In this document: positions 1 through 12,215 of the stretch, piece after piece | Position numbering within the stretch: the first letter of the stretch is position 1 | Layout of the letters: each line of letters begins with the position of its first letter | Assembly: GCA_964059195.1 (NCBI GenBank) | Contig: CAXKWD010000001.1 | Coordinates: 118,415,751 to 118,479,750, forward strand | Length of the DNA stretch: 64,000 nt | Direction: 5' to 3' | Origin: Ectobius pallidus | Taxonomy: Eukaryota > Arthropoda > Insecta > Blattodea > Ectobiidae | Made by a program: the position numbers and the translations under genes | The notes under the pieces: model-generated | Told to the model about the DNA's origin: nothing | Databases searched by the model: none | What the model saw: only the letters and a program-made list of their open reading frames with translations

Positions 1-1105
1 CAAATTTAAAGAGATACCTTGGTGAAAACATTGGTTAAAAAAGTCAAACTAGTAAAAAAGTTATTCCAGATAAATAACTTACTGGCATTATATTTTTAAT
101 GAAATATGCTTTTTTTATTGAGAAACTTTAGTGGTCCTTCTCCGAGGAAAACACGATGTTAGGATAGTTGTCAGTACTTTGGCGCTATAACGAAGGATTA
201 CTTCCAAAAGTTTCTAATACATTTTTAGGACGTTGATAAATTTAATTTCTGTGGTGATCTATTATGTATAAAAAATTGTTTTTCTATAGTTTCCGCCTAA
301 TTAACCACTATCAAAAGTATTCACAATTTGCAAAAAATAACAGATTGGTTGTGTCACATTGGTTTTATACATGGACAAGTCATGAAGGATAGAAATAAGT
401 ATTATAAAAAGGTAAAAAACACATAACTTATTTATCAGAGAGAGCATAATAAAAATTATAGCTGCCCTGACCGAGGTTACCAGAAGATACAGCCTACCAA
501 GATCAGTCTGTTCAAGATTTGTAAGACGTTGATATTCACTATATATTAAAAATGGTACGCTAGAAGGGTAGAACAGTCAACCCAGTCTTATTAATTTTGT
601 TAGAAGCTCTATAATCTATTATTTGTATAATTCATGACTTGTTTATGTACAAAACCAACGTGACACAAGCAATTAAATTAAATCTGTCTTTATTTTTTTA
701 AAAATGTGTATACACTACTTAATTTTCTGATAGTGGTTAATTGGGCCGAAACCATAACAAAAAAATTTCTATTGTTTAATATTCAAATTCACCCTCACAC
801 AAATTTGTTTGCCCTATTATCGTGCAATTGCATAAACATATGCCTAGATAGTGTATGAATGTATTCGTAGAGTGTTTTCTGAGAAAAAAAGAATTAGAAA
901 CGTTCCTTTCTATAAACATGTGGTGTTTAAGATTGTCTTTAATTTTATAAAAAATAAACAACACCATACCAAATATTGTTTGTTTCGTGAAATTTTGAAA
1001 ATCTGCGAAATAACTTAAAGATTACAATGAACTCAAAACGAAATATGATGTGCCTACCTTGAAATTTCTTGTCCAAGAAACGTTATTTACTGACTGAAAA
1101 TATTT
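1..1105. other. AT-rich intergenic DNA, nothing recognised
   Basis: No coding similarity, RNA gene or repeat structure was recognised. Only short chance reading frames occur, with no motif. It ends at the target duplication of the next element. Confidence 0.6.
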
Positions 1106-1113
1106 GATATAAC

Positions 1114-2164
1114 TAAAGCCCGGATTTTCATGCACTATCAATCTTAAAAACATGCATGCATTCATGCACTATCGTATCTCCAAGTATGCACAATGAAGGG
1201 CGAAACATGCACTATCAAAAATCCGCACTGTACTGCAATATATTTCAATTTATCTTAAATCAATATACAACAACGAGTTTTTACAAATTCTCTTCACTTA
1301 AACTCGTGTATTTATCAGTTAGGACTTTCTTGAACGCAGAAAAGGATCTATCTATTTCACAAGAAGTAACAGGTGCATAGCCCTACTTAAGGGAAGAAAT
1401 TTGACTAAGGGCAGAAATTTGACTGAGGGTGAGATCGAATTCCATGTCTTTTACATTTTCTCCATTTTTCACGTTTTCTGAAGTTTAAGATCAGGGTTTG
1501 AACTAAGTACCTTCTTAAGTTTTCCCTGACTGTCACACCCGTTTCTCCACAACACGATTCTAAAAATATATTCAAAGTCGTCAGCAATGGCTAGTGACTG
1601 ACAAATTCAAGCAGTGAACATTCTGTTTAGCAGTTTTCTTTCAAAGGAAGGTGGTGGGGGTCGGCGAGTCGGAATTTTCTTTTGTAGCCTTGTGTATTAT
1701 ATTACTGTTTATTTAGGGTAAACAGTAAAATGATGCAGGTGGCAGACTCTGTTGCCAAGTCAATCAAAATATTATAGCAATGGTAATAATAATATAAGAA
1801 TAGTGCACAATGCGTACAATGGTAATGCAATACAACATTTTTACGTTTCTTTGAAAAGCCAAGATTTTAGGGAGGCATATTCAAAATATGCACAGTTATG
1901 CATGGTAACTTGATATTATGCACTAAAACCAGAAAATGAGGGTTTATATGCATTAAAAACGTCTGAACATGCTACATTGAGCCCAAAAAATCCAAAACAT
2001 GCATTATGCATGAATTTTGCCGTAAAAAGGCCGAAATATGCAAACATGCACGGAAAAAATATGGTTATTTGGAATCCATAAGTCATGTAATGTGTAACTA
2101 CAAAGATTGAGAAGTGTAACCAAAGTATATAAAAACATGCATTTGCATGGAAATCCGGGCTCTA
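1114..2164. mobile_element. Non-autonomous hAT-type DNA transposon (1,051 bp)
   Basis: The ends are inverted repeats: the left begins TAAAGCCCGGATTTTCATG and the right, reverse-complemented, reads TAGAGCCCGGATTTCCATG. A perfect 8-bp direct repeat GATATAAC (1106-1113 and 2165-2172) flanks the element, which is the target-duplication length of the hAT superfamily. The interior is rich in ATGCA-containing words near both ends, which may be subterminal transposase-binding repeats (inference). No transposase remnant is readable inside, so it was presumably mobilised in trans. The superfamily call rests on TSD length and is not proven by protein similarity. Confidence 0.82.
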
Positions 2165-2172
2165 GATATAAC

Positions 2173-3595
2173 AATTAAAAATCTAATATCTCAGTTCTTA
2201 TCCCATATATAGCTTCCACTTTTTAAGTGGAGAGTGGTATTACATCAGTGTTTCAACATTATATTAAAATAATGTTATCCATTTTTAATACTTTCATCGA
2301 CTATCCCCTTATTAAAGCATTGTCAATATTTCGGTAAGGTCTCAAAAAATATATATTAAATCCCTTTAAACAAGTTGATAATAGTAATGATGTTTCAGAC
2401 CATTATAATGTAAATAAAATTTAAATGACTGACAATTCTTTACTGAAATATTTAATAATTCCGACTTTCTTGACAGTGATATAAGTGAAGAGTGTATTCT
2501 CAGTACGTAGTCTATTCAGTACAAAAAAAAAAAAACGGCTAGAGAAAACACTTTTACAACATGTAGGCCCTTATTTCTGACGAGGTGGTATTTAGCTTCT
2601 TTCACTTCGTCATTTAATTACTCTTGTCATATTGCAAGGAATCTTTGACGGTTCATCACATGGTTTATGGCGTATTTGAGGTTACTTCACATTTTGTTTG
2701 TCACGGGGGTTGGACAGGGGAATTTCTTAGAAGGAGTCTTGCAAGGAAAATATTATGCAGTCATAAGAGTGAATACAAAAATCTGCTTACTTTACAATCT
2801 TGCAGCCTGTTCCTGTAATAACGACCCGGGCGGAGGTTCGACTAACAAGATCTTCCTGCCCTCTTGAGGGATTACCTCATACTGGCTTATAAATGTACTA
2901 TAAAGAGGTTTCATGACTTCCAATTTCTAGTACATGTTATATTAATCACCACCATTTATTGTAATCTTTCCACTTAAAATTTTATCATAATAGGAATGCA
3001 GTCATATTAGAAAAATAGCTGTCTTTCGATATGCATCCACTAAAACAACTCTGTCAATCTAAACCAGGCTAATAAAGTACATAAAAAAGGTTTTAAAGAA
3101 TAAATATAACCGCTGTTAAAGTGCTAAAGCTTCTCACCAAACCGGTCTTGGGAGCCATGCCACAACGTGTGCTGATGCTCTCCTTCATTTAATTTGAAAA
3201 GCGAGAGAGAAAAAAAAGTGAAAAGTCAGCAGATATTTCTAATATCGATCTTGGGTACAATCCTCCATTCTGGTATCACATTCGCTGCATCCTCATATGC
3301 TGGCATGCATTCAGAAGACCGTGGTTTCATGCTCCAACTCCTGTCCTCTCTCCTGTGAATTTTCCCCCCTTTTATCTGGCAGGATTTATTCCAGTAAGAG
3401 AATTGAGTAAAACTATGAGGCCAACGAGAACAAAATTAGAATAACATTCCCCATCTCTTCTTCGTCTCAATTCTTTTCTTCTTTGTCCTATGTTTGTAGG
3501 AGACTTCATAATATGATTTATCTCCCTTACCACTTTTGTGAAAAATTGTTGTTTTAATGTATATTCTGGATTAGCCGATAGCTCTAGATAGTAAT
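2173..3595. other. Intergenic DNA, nothing recognised
   Basis: No gene, RNA or transposon end was recognised. Short frames at 2624-2867 have no motifs and overlap each other, so they are treated as chance. Confidence 0.55.
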
Positions 3596-3883
3596 ATATA
3601 CAAACCATGAAGGCCCAGAGGGTTCCAGGAGGTTGAGGCTCCCAGATTTTGGACATTCGGCACATGAAGGTGGCAAGATTGTCAGCCTTACGCACCGGCC
3701 GCCTTTACCCCCAGGATTCCTCCTGGTACTCATTTCTGTTAGAGGCTAAGTCAACCCCAGGGCCATAGTGCCACCAGAAGGGTTAGGCCAATTGAAAAAT
3801 CTCAACGACCTCATCGGGAATCGAACCCGCGACCTTCCGGTTTGTAGCGCAGCGCCTCAACCACTACGCTACGGCGTACCCCA
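3596..3883 (-). mobile_element. tRNA-derived SINE, family A
   Basis: Read on the minus strand, the head near 3882 resembles a tRNA gene with a pol III A box (TAGCGTAGTGG, about 3862-3872) and a B box (GGGTTCGATTCCC, about 3812-3824). A non-tRNA body follows and ends near 3596. The body matches a second copy at about 31485-31620, which shows that it is a dispersed family. Boundaries are approximate because no clean target duplication was found. Confidence 0.8.
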
Positions 3884-6302
3884 ATACGATAGTATGCTAG
3901 TGATATTTCAGGAGCGCTCATCCTGCTGCCTCCCCGTTCAGACAAGGATGAATAACCGAGAAGTAGCGTTTCATCGTTGCGGATGAGAAGGCTAGCTACT
4001 CTTCAGATATTAAAAAAAAGTTTATAATAAATCTTATGAGTGAATCAATACAAGTAGCAGGCTATATAAACAAAACGGTTTGAGCAATATTCCATAAAAT
4101 TATTTTTTCAAGTAAACTGATAGCTTACTAAGGATAAGAAAAGTTCATTGATACCCTTCCGAATGTATCGCATATAATATTTCGTTTTACCATCCTTTTT
4201 TTTACTTTCAAGCCATGTTGTTTATGGATAGAAGGCTTACATGCCCACCGAACTTATTGCAAAATCAATGTCTTTGGACAAAGTGATTATTCGATATCTC
4301 ATTTCATGGTTGGATACAGTCTTCTTTGCCTATAATGCCTAGGATTTATGATACTAAAAAAGGTCCCTAACTTATGTGGTCTTTATTACAGATTATTTCT
4401 CGTACCATACGAAATGTTAGGCTATATTTGGAGCGAAACTCATAGTCCACAAACGATTCAGGACACACACGCGGTATAATTGTAGGCCTAATGTAAGTGT
4501 TGCAACAGTAGGTTAAAATGTGTATGTCGATATATCATATTTACAATAATGTGGTTTTTATGGAAACTTCTTTTGAAGTCGGAATACGCTACCAGACAAT
4601 ATGATACGCATGTAGCATTGGAACAAGTGCATTGGAACAAATGACTTGAGAGTTTTCAATTGTATTTATCTCTTCTAAATTGAATGCCATCCAATTCTAA
4701 GATATATGAACCACAGTCATTTTGATTTCATCATGTAATCCGACAGTTTTGCCATCGTCCACGTGTGAATTAAATTCAAGACACAGTTTCATAAACCTTG
4801 ATAGACTAGGTCTACACCTGTAGAAGCAGACAAGAATTCAAACTTTATGGACGCTAGACCTCAGTACTACAGCATTCTATTATGCGTTTGTCACGTTAGA
4901 GACAACCCAAACCATTCATACGTATTGGGAAGAAGTAGACCTAATTAGACACCAGAACAGCCTGTTGTAATTACTCTTGTCCATATGCTACAACATACTT
5001 CTGACTCCAGGGATGGAGTCGAATTTCACTCTTCAATTTAAAATTTCCCCTTGGTAGTCTACAGACAAAAGAAGATACGGCAACTTTGACGGAGGGAGGG
5101 CGAGTAAGTGTATCTCGCTAGAAGTATAGACCTAATAATAATTCTGTAGGGGAAAATTGTAGCTCAAATTTAATGACATGGTGTTCATTTTATTTGCGTA
5201 CTATAAAAGTCAATAGATCTTTCTATGTATACACAGTGTTCCACACACACACACCTTCAAGCTCAATATTGACAAAGAACGTAGAGCGTTTCTACCATAC
5301 GTGTAAACTATTGTGATATCAAAGAATACCTGTCTGCTATAGTGAAAGGAAATGAATGGATTGACGTTAAAAATAATTAGGCTATAAGCAAATTATGTCT
5401 TTCTAATCGTCTCAGACCTGAAAAATTAACGTTGGTTGGCATCAGGTAGTCTACACTTCATGTTATTCACAACGTATAGTCTATAAGTAAATTATTGTAT
5501 TCATCATCTTATAGTCTTTGGCCCTGTTCACTGCGCCATATTTACTTCGAGGACTGGCTATTTCACAAGTGAATGTATCATACCTCATGGATAGATAATA
5601 TCTGACTATTGCATATCGATGGCTATTGAATATGTCATTACTACAAGTTATAGCTTTGCCCTACAGCTTAATAGGAAATTCATTCCGATGAGTCCCCTAT
5701 ACTTAGCTTACAATTTCTCGTTGCATCTTTATTCTTCCTTAAGACTATTTCACATTCCCGGCGTGAAACGTATGTACTCGACATAACATGAAGTTAAAAA
5801 TTAAGAAAATTACGTATGACATCACATGTCGTAAAAGATCTCCCTTCAGAAAGTCACTTCATGATTTGTGTTGACAAGTACTATTAACAGACTGTTAGAG
5901 GTAAATAGTGTCAAAGCAGTTCCATCTGCACAAGATTGTTAGTTACTTTCTTATGAGATAAAAGAGCAGAGAATGGAATAGGGTCTAACCCAAAGAGGCC
6001 TAATACAAGAAGTTCCCTTACGTAATGCACTATTTCAGATGTTTTCCCCGCAATACGCTATTCTTTATCTTGCTGCCAACTCCGTAGTGACGCAGATAAA
6101 GGAATAATATTTACACATATAAGTTTATGACACGAGTTCAAGAAAAATCACAACAGTTAAGTCTTAGCAGTGTCATAAGTATAATATTCTATCATGGAAC
6201 ACGTGTAAAATAACTCGAAAACTAAAGTCGTTTGGCCTCTAGTGCATCATGATCATTGGACAATTTTTCCTTGCAGAGAAAACTAAAATATCTTGGAGCT
6301 GA
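3884..6302. other. Intergenic DNA, nothing recognised
   Basis: About 2.4 kb with no recognised coding or repeat structure. It contains a short CA run near 5242 and one TAGGCCTA octamer near 4484. Confidence 0.5.
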
Positions 6303-6551
6303 ATGTCATTCCACAGGTTGAACACCTATCATAATTTCTGGTTTCAACAAGGCAATGCTCCATCCTACTGCTCGCTGGACGTGCGGACCGCACTGATCGA
6401 AACGTCTCCAGAATGTTGGACAGGAATGTTCGTGATGGATTCACGAATTGGTCTCTATGTTCTTCTGACCTTTGGATTTTTTGGGGAGAGGATAATGTGT
6501 GCGCCATTAAAGCGTAGGGATCTCCAAGACATCTGTGCTAGGATTGTATAA
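6303..6551 (+). pseudogene. Mariner/IS630-type transposase fragment (broken)
   Basis: The plus-strand translation contains WFQQGNAPSYCSLDVRTAL, matching the block around the second catalytic aspartate of mariner-like DDE transposases, which usually reads W-F-Q-Q-D-G-A-P. Here the aspartate position is glycine. Further on, the similarity jumps between frames: a +1 frame resembles the region before the third catalytic residue, then the original frame resumes with a DLQDICARIV-like helix. Frame changes and the lost aspartate make it a dead relic. No terminal inverted repeats were located around it. Confidence 0.75.
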
Positions 6552-9269
6552 ACAGTTGGTATTATCACTCCTTTGTTGTAGCGGATTTGGGGAGAACTGA
6601 ATATAAGTTATATTAGACAACTTTCGTGTCACTACAGGAGCACACATGAAAGTGCTATGTTTTTCTTTTTACAGACTAAATACGTTATAATACGTGCGTG
6701 AATAAAAATTCTTTATTTTCACTACTTTCGTATTGGGAAAAAAGACGAAAATAGGGCATTTTTGTTTAGATACCCTGCATTTCCTAGCGTAAAATCTGAG
6801 TCAAAATAGCGGTCATCTACAGTTTAATAACACATCCATTTTCCATTGCTAGAGGGATTGTCTTTTAGGTAGAGTAGAAAAACTAAAGAGCTTTGGATGG
6901 ATCTTACGTACTCTCTTAACTAAGGCTCACACCTCTTATAATATATAATTTATCATCCACTCTGAAAGCGCCTACTAACTGTATAATAGAAAATTGGCCA
7001 CAGCTGTGCGTTGCAAGACAAAATAAATTGATTTTTTTTTTTTACACGGAGCATAACTTCTAAGCTCCTTCAAAGCAACTGCTATTAAGTTTTAAAGGCT
7101 TAAAAAGCGGCACCGGTATAATTTAAAAAAAACATTCGATATTGCTTGAACTTAGGTGAAAATTTACTGGCCATAAAGATCCATCTTCTGTTTTAGCTGG
7201 AAAACTTGTACAGAATCTCGGCTCATTATACTAATTTATTCAAACGACCTGACATGTTGCAGTAATACCTTTGTATTAATTGATTGACACTTCTAAAAGT
7301 TAAAAAACAAAACCATCACAGCGACATTATATACAATTATTGAAAAACTAAAACAGTGGAAGAGAAGGCCTCCCTCTGCAGGAAAATTAAAATTTTACTT
7401 CTATTACTACTGCTACTGCTACTGCTGCTGCTAAAACACTGATATGTTTGTTTAATCAAATTTTATTTGTTTTCTAAATAATTAATACCCCACATTATAC
7501 TACTCAAGCACACCACTATACACACTCATCTCTTCAAACCTTACATTTCTGCTAGATAGACATCAGGGTGTAATGTGACCTTTCCAAGTGGAGCATACCT
7601 CGAAAATAGTTCACACTATCGTTATCTATCCGCCTCAGGGTAGACCCCAATATTACATCATGGCAACAGCGTTGGCATTAGATCTTTAGATCATGTTGAA
7701 TCCAATTGTAAAATTTTGTTTGGAAATTGTAGTTTTCGAGCAATATTGTTCAGACACAGAAATACACACACACACACAAACATACCGACATCACACACCG
7801 ACATATATATGAATCCAATACCAAAAGACCTCAAAACTCGACGTCGAATATCAGTGTGGAACACAATATTAATATATATAGCACCTATATCACTTACAGA
7901 CAGAGAAAGTAAAAATACCGACACCACAGACATTTTAGGGATATTAACTCATATATGACAAATCATGGTATTAAACCATTCACATTACCTGTCAAATACA
8001 CCATTCATTGAAGAGATGTCAGCACAAATCACACATGTTTTACTTTCCAAGATTATAAGGATTTCGCGCACGTCTTCAGTTTCTGGTGAAAGCAGTTCCA
8101 TCGTTCTTGAAACACGGCTTTGGATGCGCAGTGGAGAAAAATGCTTCACTATTGAGGGAGGGAATATTGATTTTTCTAAACCACGTGCTTTCCATGTGGT
8201 GTTGAGGGATGTGGAGAGACAAGGAAAGCAGGAAGCAAAGTGAATCTTCCATCCTTATCCTGTGCGAAATTTCTAGACCCTGTTTCAACTGAAATGAAAC
8301 AGATTCTATTAATCGTCAGTGAATACATTATGCTGAAATACGATATAATGAGGGATGTAAAGAGACTTGAAATATGTGGAACATCACATGGAAGCCTTCC
8401 AACACATATCGTACTAACAATTTCATACCGATCTCCGACAAGGTGGGTTTGTTCTAGGTGAGATAGCTGGGAGGTGAAAAAGGCCCGACTTTTGTAATTT
8501 GTAGAAGCTCATGTGTGTACAGTACTGTGCTATATGTCACAATTGTTTACCTCCCTCTCTTTTCCAGAGGATACGAAAATATGCTGTAGTAATACTGAAC
8601 TGCCCCAGGATATGTAAAAATTCTGTTCAGGCATGTATTATTTTTCATTACATGGGTGGCTAGGCATTCGTTTTTACTATGATACGATGTTTGCCGCTGC
8701 ATCTCTCTCTTTCCCCCTACCAAAACCCCTGAGGTTATTCTTCCATTGTTCCTCTCGCATAACGTTAGCCGATTTGAATTCCAGAAGCCACAACCCCACC
8801 CTCTCTCATCCCCCATAACTGGAATTCTCATCTAGTCCTGTTTAGCGTTTGGGATTTATTTCTTTCCTACTACGGTTTTCCATAAAATATAAACAGAGGC
8901 GCAGACCCCGAATACGCCTATCTATATGTTACACTTCCACATTTTTGTAACTTTAGACTCTCCTTAATTGAAGCTGTGTATAGTCTGATCATATATAAAA
9001 ATCAAAGGACGAGTTTAACAATTTATAAGCGAAAGAGAATGAAATTTGTCTGCAATACATGTGGTTCCAGGATCTATTGCGATTGTTGAAAACTCCCTCC
9101 AGTTTCCTACATGCTTCCTGTGAAGAATGCATTCTGAATATTCATAAAAGCGAAACCAAATGTTGGTTTTCTTTTTTTTTTTTATACGTTTTATTCCATT
9201 TCGATTACATTTTACAAATTTCGGAAGCAAAGTACTTGAAATATAACTCAATTTATATGCTGGACTATA
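6552..9269. other. Intergenic DNA, minor simple repeats
   Basis: No gene recognised. It holds a short (CTA/CTG)n run near 7405-7432 and a CA run near 7763. Overlapping frames at 7691-8461 have no motif and overlap on both strands, so they are treated as chance. Confidence 0.5.
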
Positions 9270-9636
9270 CGAGGCGTGTTTTTACAGTAAGTACCGATAA
9301 TTTAAAAAATAACAGACACATTAATTTCTAAAAACTTTATTATCATTATTTCCTTACACCTTACACAACTTCCTCACATAGTCACCACCGTTGTTCAGGT
9401 ACTTGTCATGATGAGAAACCAGTTATTGTATGCCTTCGTCAAAGAATGATGCCGCCTGTGATGAAAGTGAAGTCTGCACTTCTTGTTTCACAACATCGTC
9501 GTCATTGAAATGTTTTCCACCAAGGAATTTCTTCAGATGAAGAAACAGATGTAAATCGCTTGATGACTAATCTGGACTGTAGGTAGGGTGGTCAAATTGT
9601 TCCCAACCAAATGATGCAATCAGATCTTGACTTTGT
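9270..9636 (-). pseudogene. Mariner transposase C-terminal relic with one TIR
   Basis: On the minus strand the translation reads WEQFDHP, then a SPD block, then HLFLHLKKFLGGKHF, LSSQAASFFDEGIQ and NNGGDYV, which is the C-terminal third of mariner-family transposases. Stops follow the SPD block and interrupt the region after DEGIQ. Its 3' end continues to a typical mariner terminal repeat at 9270-9297 (CGAGGCGTGTTTTTAC) preceded by TA. The N-terminal half is absent. It sits back to back with a second C-terminal copy on the plus strand. Confidence 0.82.
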
Positions 9637-9903
9637 TTAGGCGTGGAATGCTTTTCCGTAGAATCCTTTTGGTTCATGACAATGCCCGGCCACACACAGC
9701 TAAGCGGTTTTCATCTGTTTCTTCATCTGAAGAAATTCCTTGGTGGAAAACATTTCAACGAAGAAGATGATGATGATGTGAAACAGGAAGAAGTGCAGAC
9801 TTGGCTTTCATCACAGGCGGCATCATTCTTTGACGAAGGCATGCAAAAACTGGTTTCCCGTTACAAGTGTCTGAATAACGGCGGTGACTATGTGGAGATG
9901 TAG
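9637..9903 (+). pseudogene. Second mariner transposase C-terminal relic
   Basis: The plus strand carries HDNARPHTAKRF, the block with the second catalytic aspartate (about 9676-9711). After a frame change come HLFLHLKKFLGG, an acidic run, LSSQAASFFDEGMQKLV and NNGGDYVEM ending at a stop at 9901. It is the inverted partner of the copy at 9270-9636, sharing near-identical sequence over about 200 bp. The acidic stretch is longer than in the other copy. No terminal repeat was found to its right, so it is truncated. Confidence 0.82.
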
Positions 9904-10711
9904 TGTAAGGTTTTTGTCTACTGATGGTGAAATTCTTATATAAAATATAATCGTGAAACATTTCATTCTGCAACGACTGTGACTGCCTTTGTTTTGTCTT
10001 CGCTGTTCAAATACCGGAACACGTGCTGCTCGCGTCTACAGGTAAATGTACGGTAAACCTTAGTCTTTAGGTAGGTACCCCAAATGCTCTCTCTAGTTGT
10101 GAGGTTATTCGAGGTGGAGCATTCTTTTTTTCATTCATCTCTTCATATACAAAATTTCTATGTAAAAAAAGAGCTGGACACACACACACACACTTGCTGA
10201 TTTTTCATGTTACTCTATAAATGAATTTGTAATCCGAAATGGGATTAGTTGAAAGTAAGCACTAACGCTATTGATATTGGCCTATTTAATATTTGTTGAG
10301 GATTATGCTTTCATTAAACAGTACGCCTATTGATCTCCACCTTACACCGAAAAACATATATTTCATAAGACGCACATATTGTATAGGCCTACCTTAGTCT
10401 TTTCGTTATACATTATCATGTTTATGTTATGTTCAAAAGTTCAAAGTTAAAATCTTTGTGATCTAAAGTCAGGTTACCTAAAATAACATACATCCTAAAC
10501 AATGTAAAATATATTTGTCATAAAGTTAAAACTGAAAGTTACAAAAAGTCTTCACAAAAGGACTCCCATAAGTTAAAATGTTAAAAATCTTGCGTAACTA
10601 TTTTTGGTCCTTCTTCATTGATATTAAAACAGATATGCATCTCAGACATAGTAGGCCATCTTCATATCCTAACCCACAAGCACACAATATCTATGTAGGC
10701 CTACAGTTAGG
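9904..10711. other. Intergenic DNA, nothing recognised
   Basis: No gene or transposon structure recognised. It has a short CA run near 10179 and TAGGCCTA octamers near 10385 and 10697. Confidence 0.5.
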
Positions 10712-11127
10712 AAAAAAAAAAAAAGCGGACCACTCTTGTAGCTGATTTCAGAGCCATGTTCACACCAATGGCCATGCGTATTCCTTAGACCTGTGAAAGT
10801 TGTTAGGCAATGACAGCGCGTTCGACTGGTAAGTAACACGTTCTCGGTTCGAAACCTGCCAAGGAAGGAATTTTTTTTGTTTCCTTAATGCACAATGTTT
10901 TCCCACTACTTTTCAATTGCCGCAATATTTAACTACTTAATTAACGAATTATTCACAGAAAATGAATTTTACTAGCTTATTTTCTAATGGGTTTCGAAAT
11001 GGGCTAAGTCAGCAGTCGACACTAGAACAAATTTCAATACATTTCCTGCTATCCTGTGAATGCCGCTAGGCATGCGCAGTGGCACATATCGGCAACTTAG
11101 ATAATTTAGTCTGTCCGATTTTCCCCC
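10712..11127 (+). mobile_element. Dispersed repeat with tRNA-like pol III promoter (SINE-like)
   Basis: A tRNA-like stretch at 10804-10861 contains a perfect B box GGTTCGAAACC (10846-10856) and an A-box-like segment about 30 bp upstream. The downstream part (11024-11127) recurs at 54916-55014, so it is a dispersed family. The ends are weakly inverted: a poly-A run followed by GCGGAC on the left, GTCCGATTTTCCCCC on the right. That is more TIR-like than SINE-like. No target duplication was seen. It could be a SINE or a MITE that captured a tRNA fragment. Confidence 0.6.
10846..10856 (+). promoter_or_regulatory. Pol III B box
   Basis: GGTTCGAAACC fits the internal B-box consensus GGTTCGANNCC exactly. 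It lies in the tRNA-like segment of the repeat at 10712-11127. Confidence 0.6.
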
Positions 11128-11249
11128 TACCTGCAGAAGTTTTAGGATATAAGTATTTCAGATAACCTTACTTTGTATCACAAAGATTTTAACTTTAAAA
11201 TTGAGAGTATAACATGAACATAATAATGTATGTAAGGATACCTCATGAA

Positions 11250-11669
11250 TAGACCTGGGATTTTAAGGCAAATGCCTATTTTGTTCCTTATGAAATAACA
11301 TGAAAATTTTTAAATATGTTGACATTTCATGATAAATCACTTATATTTATAGAGTTTTATAGTTGTCTAAAATGCCTATTTGGACCTTTGGAGCCTATTT
11401 TACTATTTTAGTGCCTAAAATGCCTATTTTGTACATTTAAAATAAAATTCAACTTCTGTAACTATACCCTGTTTCTTACAGTAAAAAGAGATCACGTTAC
11501 AGTTTAAGCGCATATTGTAGTATTTTAAAGTCTATTTTCTGTCTATTTACACATTTTTAAAGCATATTTTAAGTGCCTATTTTCTCTTTTAAAAGCCTAT
11601 TTACTTGTTTTAAAAGCCTATTTTAGGTGCCTAAAACAAATTTCTTTAGAGCCTAAAATCCCAGATCTA
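11250..11669. mobile_element. hAT-type MITE (420 bp)
   Basis: A perfect 8-bp duplication CTCATGAA (11242-11249 and 11670-11677) flanks terminal inverted repeats: TAGACCTGGGATTTTAAGGC on the left, and TAGATCTGGGATTTTAGGC when the right end is reverse-complemented. The interior is packed with GCCTATTTT and TGCCTAAAA words on both sides, probable subterminal repeats. There is no coding capacity. TSD length fits hAT; the autonomous partner is not in the window. Confidence 0.85.
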
Positions 11670-11677
11670 CTCATGAA

Positions 11678-12099
11678 ATAATATGTATAAGACATAGATC
11701 AATACAGCAAAAAGATAAACCAGGAGATATGGGACACAGATAATTTTTAATCTGCCTCGTTTTCCATTATTCATTTCTAGAGGTTAAAATGAATTCTGCT
11801 AATCTTGTATGCTAATAAGGGTATGGGTGTGGAGGTTTGAGGAATGGATGGAGGAGGGATCGCGTGGCGCTAATTTCCGTAGCTCCTATGCTCAAAATAC
11901 GAGCTTCCCGGAAGCGGCAAAGGGACAGTGCGCCTTGAGTTCCAGTAAATAAATGATGCCTTTAATATCGCATTATTATGCACCTACAGGGGAGTATCCC
12001 GTTAGTTTACGTTCTCACATCTAGTTTCTGCGTTAAGAGGCGTAGTTACATGATATACCTACAGTGTCGATCAGTGTAGAAATGAATTATATTTATTTA
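11678..12099. other. Intergenic DNA, nothing recognised
   Basis: No gene or repeat recognised. A locally GC-richer patch lies near 11820-11960. Confidence 0.5.
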
Positions 12100-12215
12100 A
12101 TTATTATATTTAATTTTTAATTATATACCAATTTCGAATCACATCATTTTATATAATTAAATTATTATATTTAATTTTTAATTATATATCAATTTCGAAT
12201 CAACACATTTGCACA
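12100..12215. repeat. 61-bp tandem duplication
   Basis: The block beginning ATTATTATATTTAATTTTTA at 12100 repeats at 12161 with a 61-bp offset. Both copies run through CAATTTCGAATCA with one difference before it. The second copy is incomplete at its right end. Confidence 0.8.

Noticed and set aside
3768..3986. 72-codon frame with an apparently good N-terminal half
   Set aside because: It reads the antisense of the family A SINE and its tRNA-like head.
10804..10861. Genuine tRNA gene
   Set aside because: The B box is perfect, but a full cloverleaf could not be drawn and the segment belongs to a dispersed repeat.
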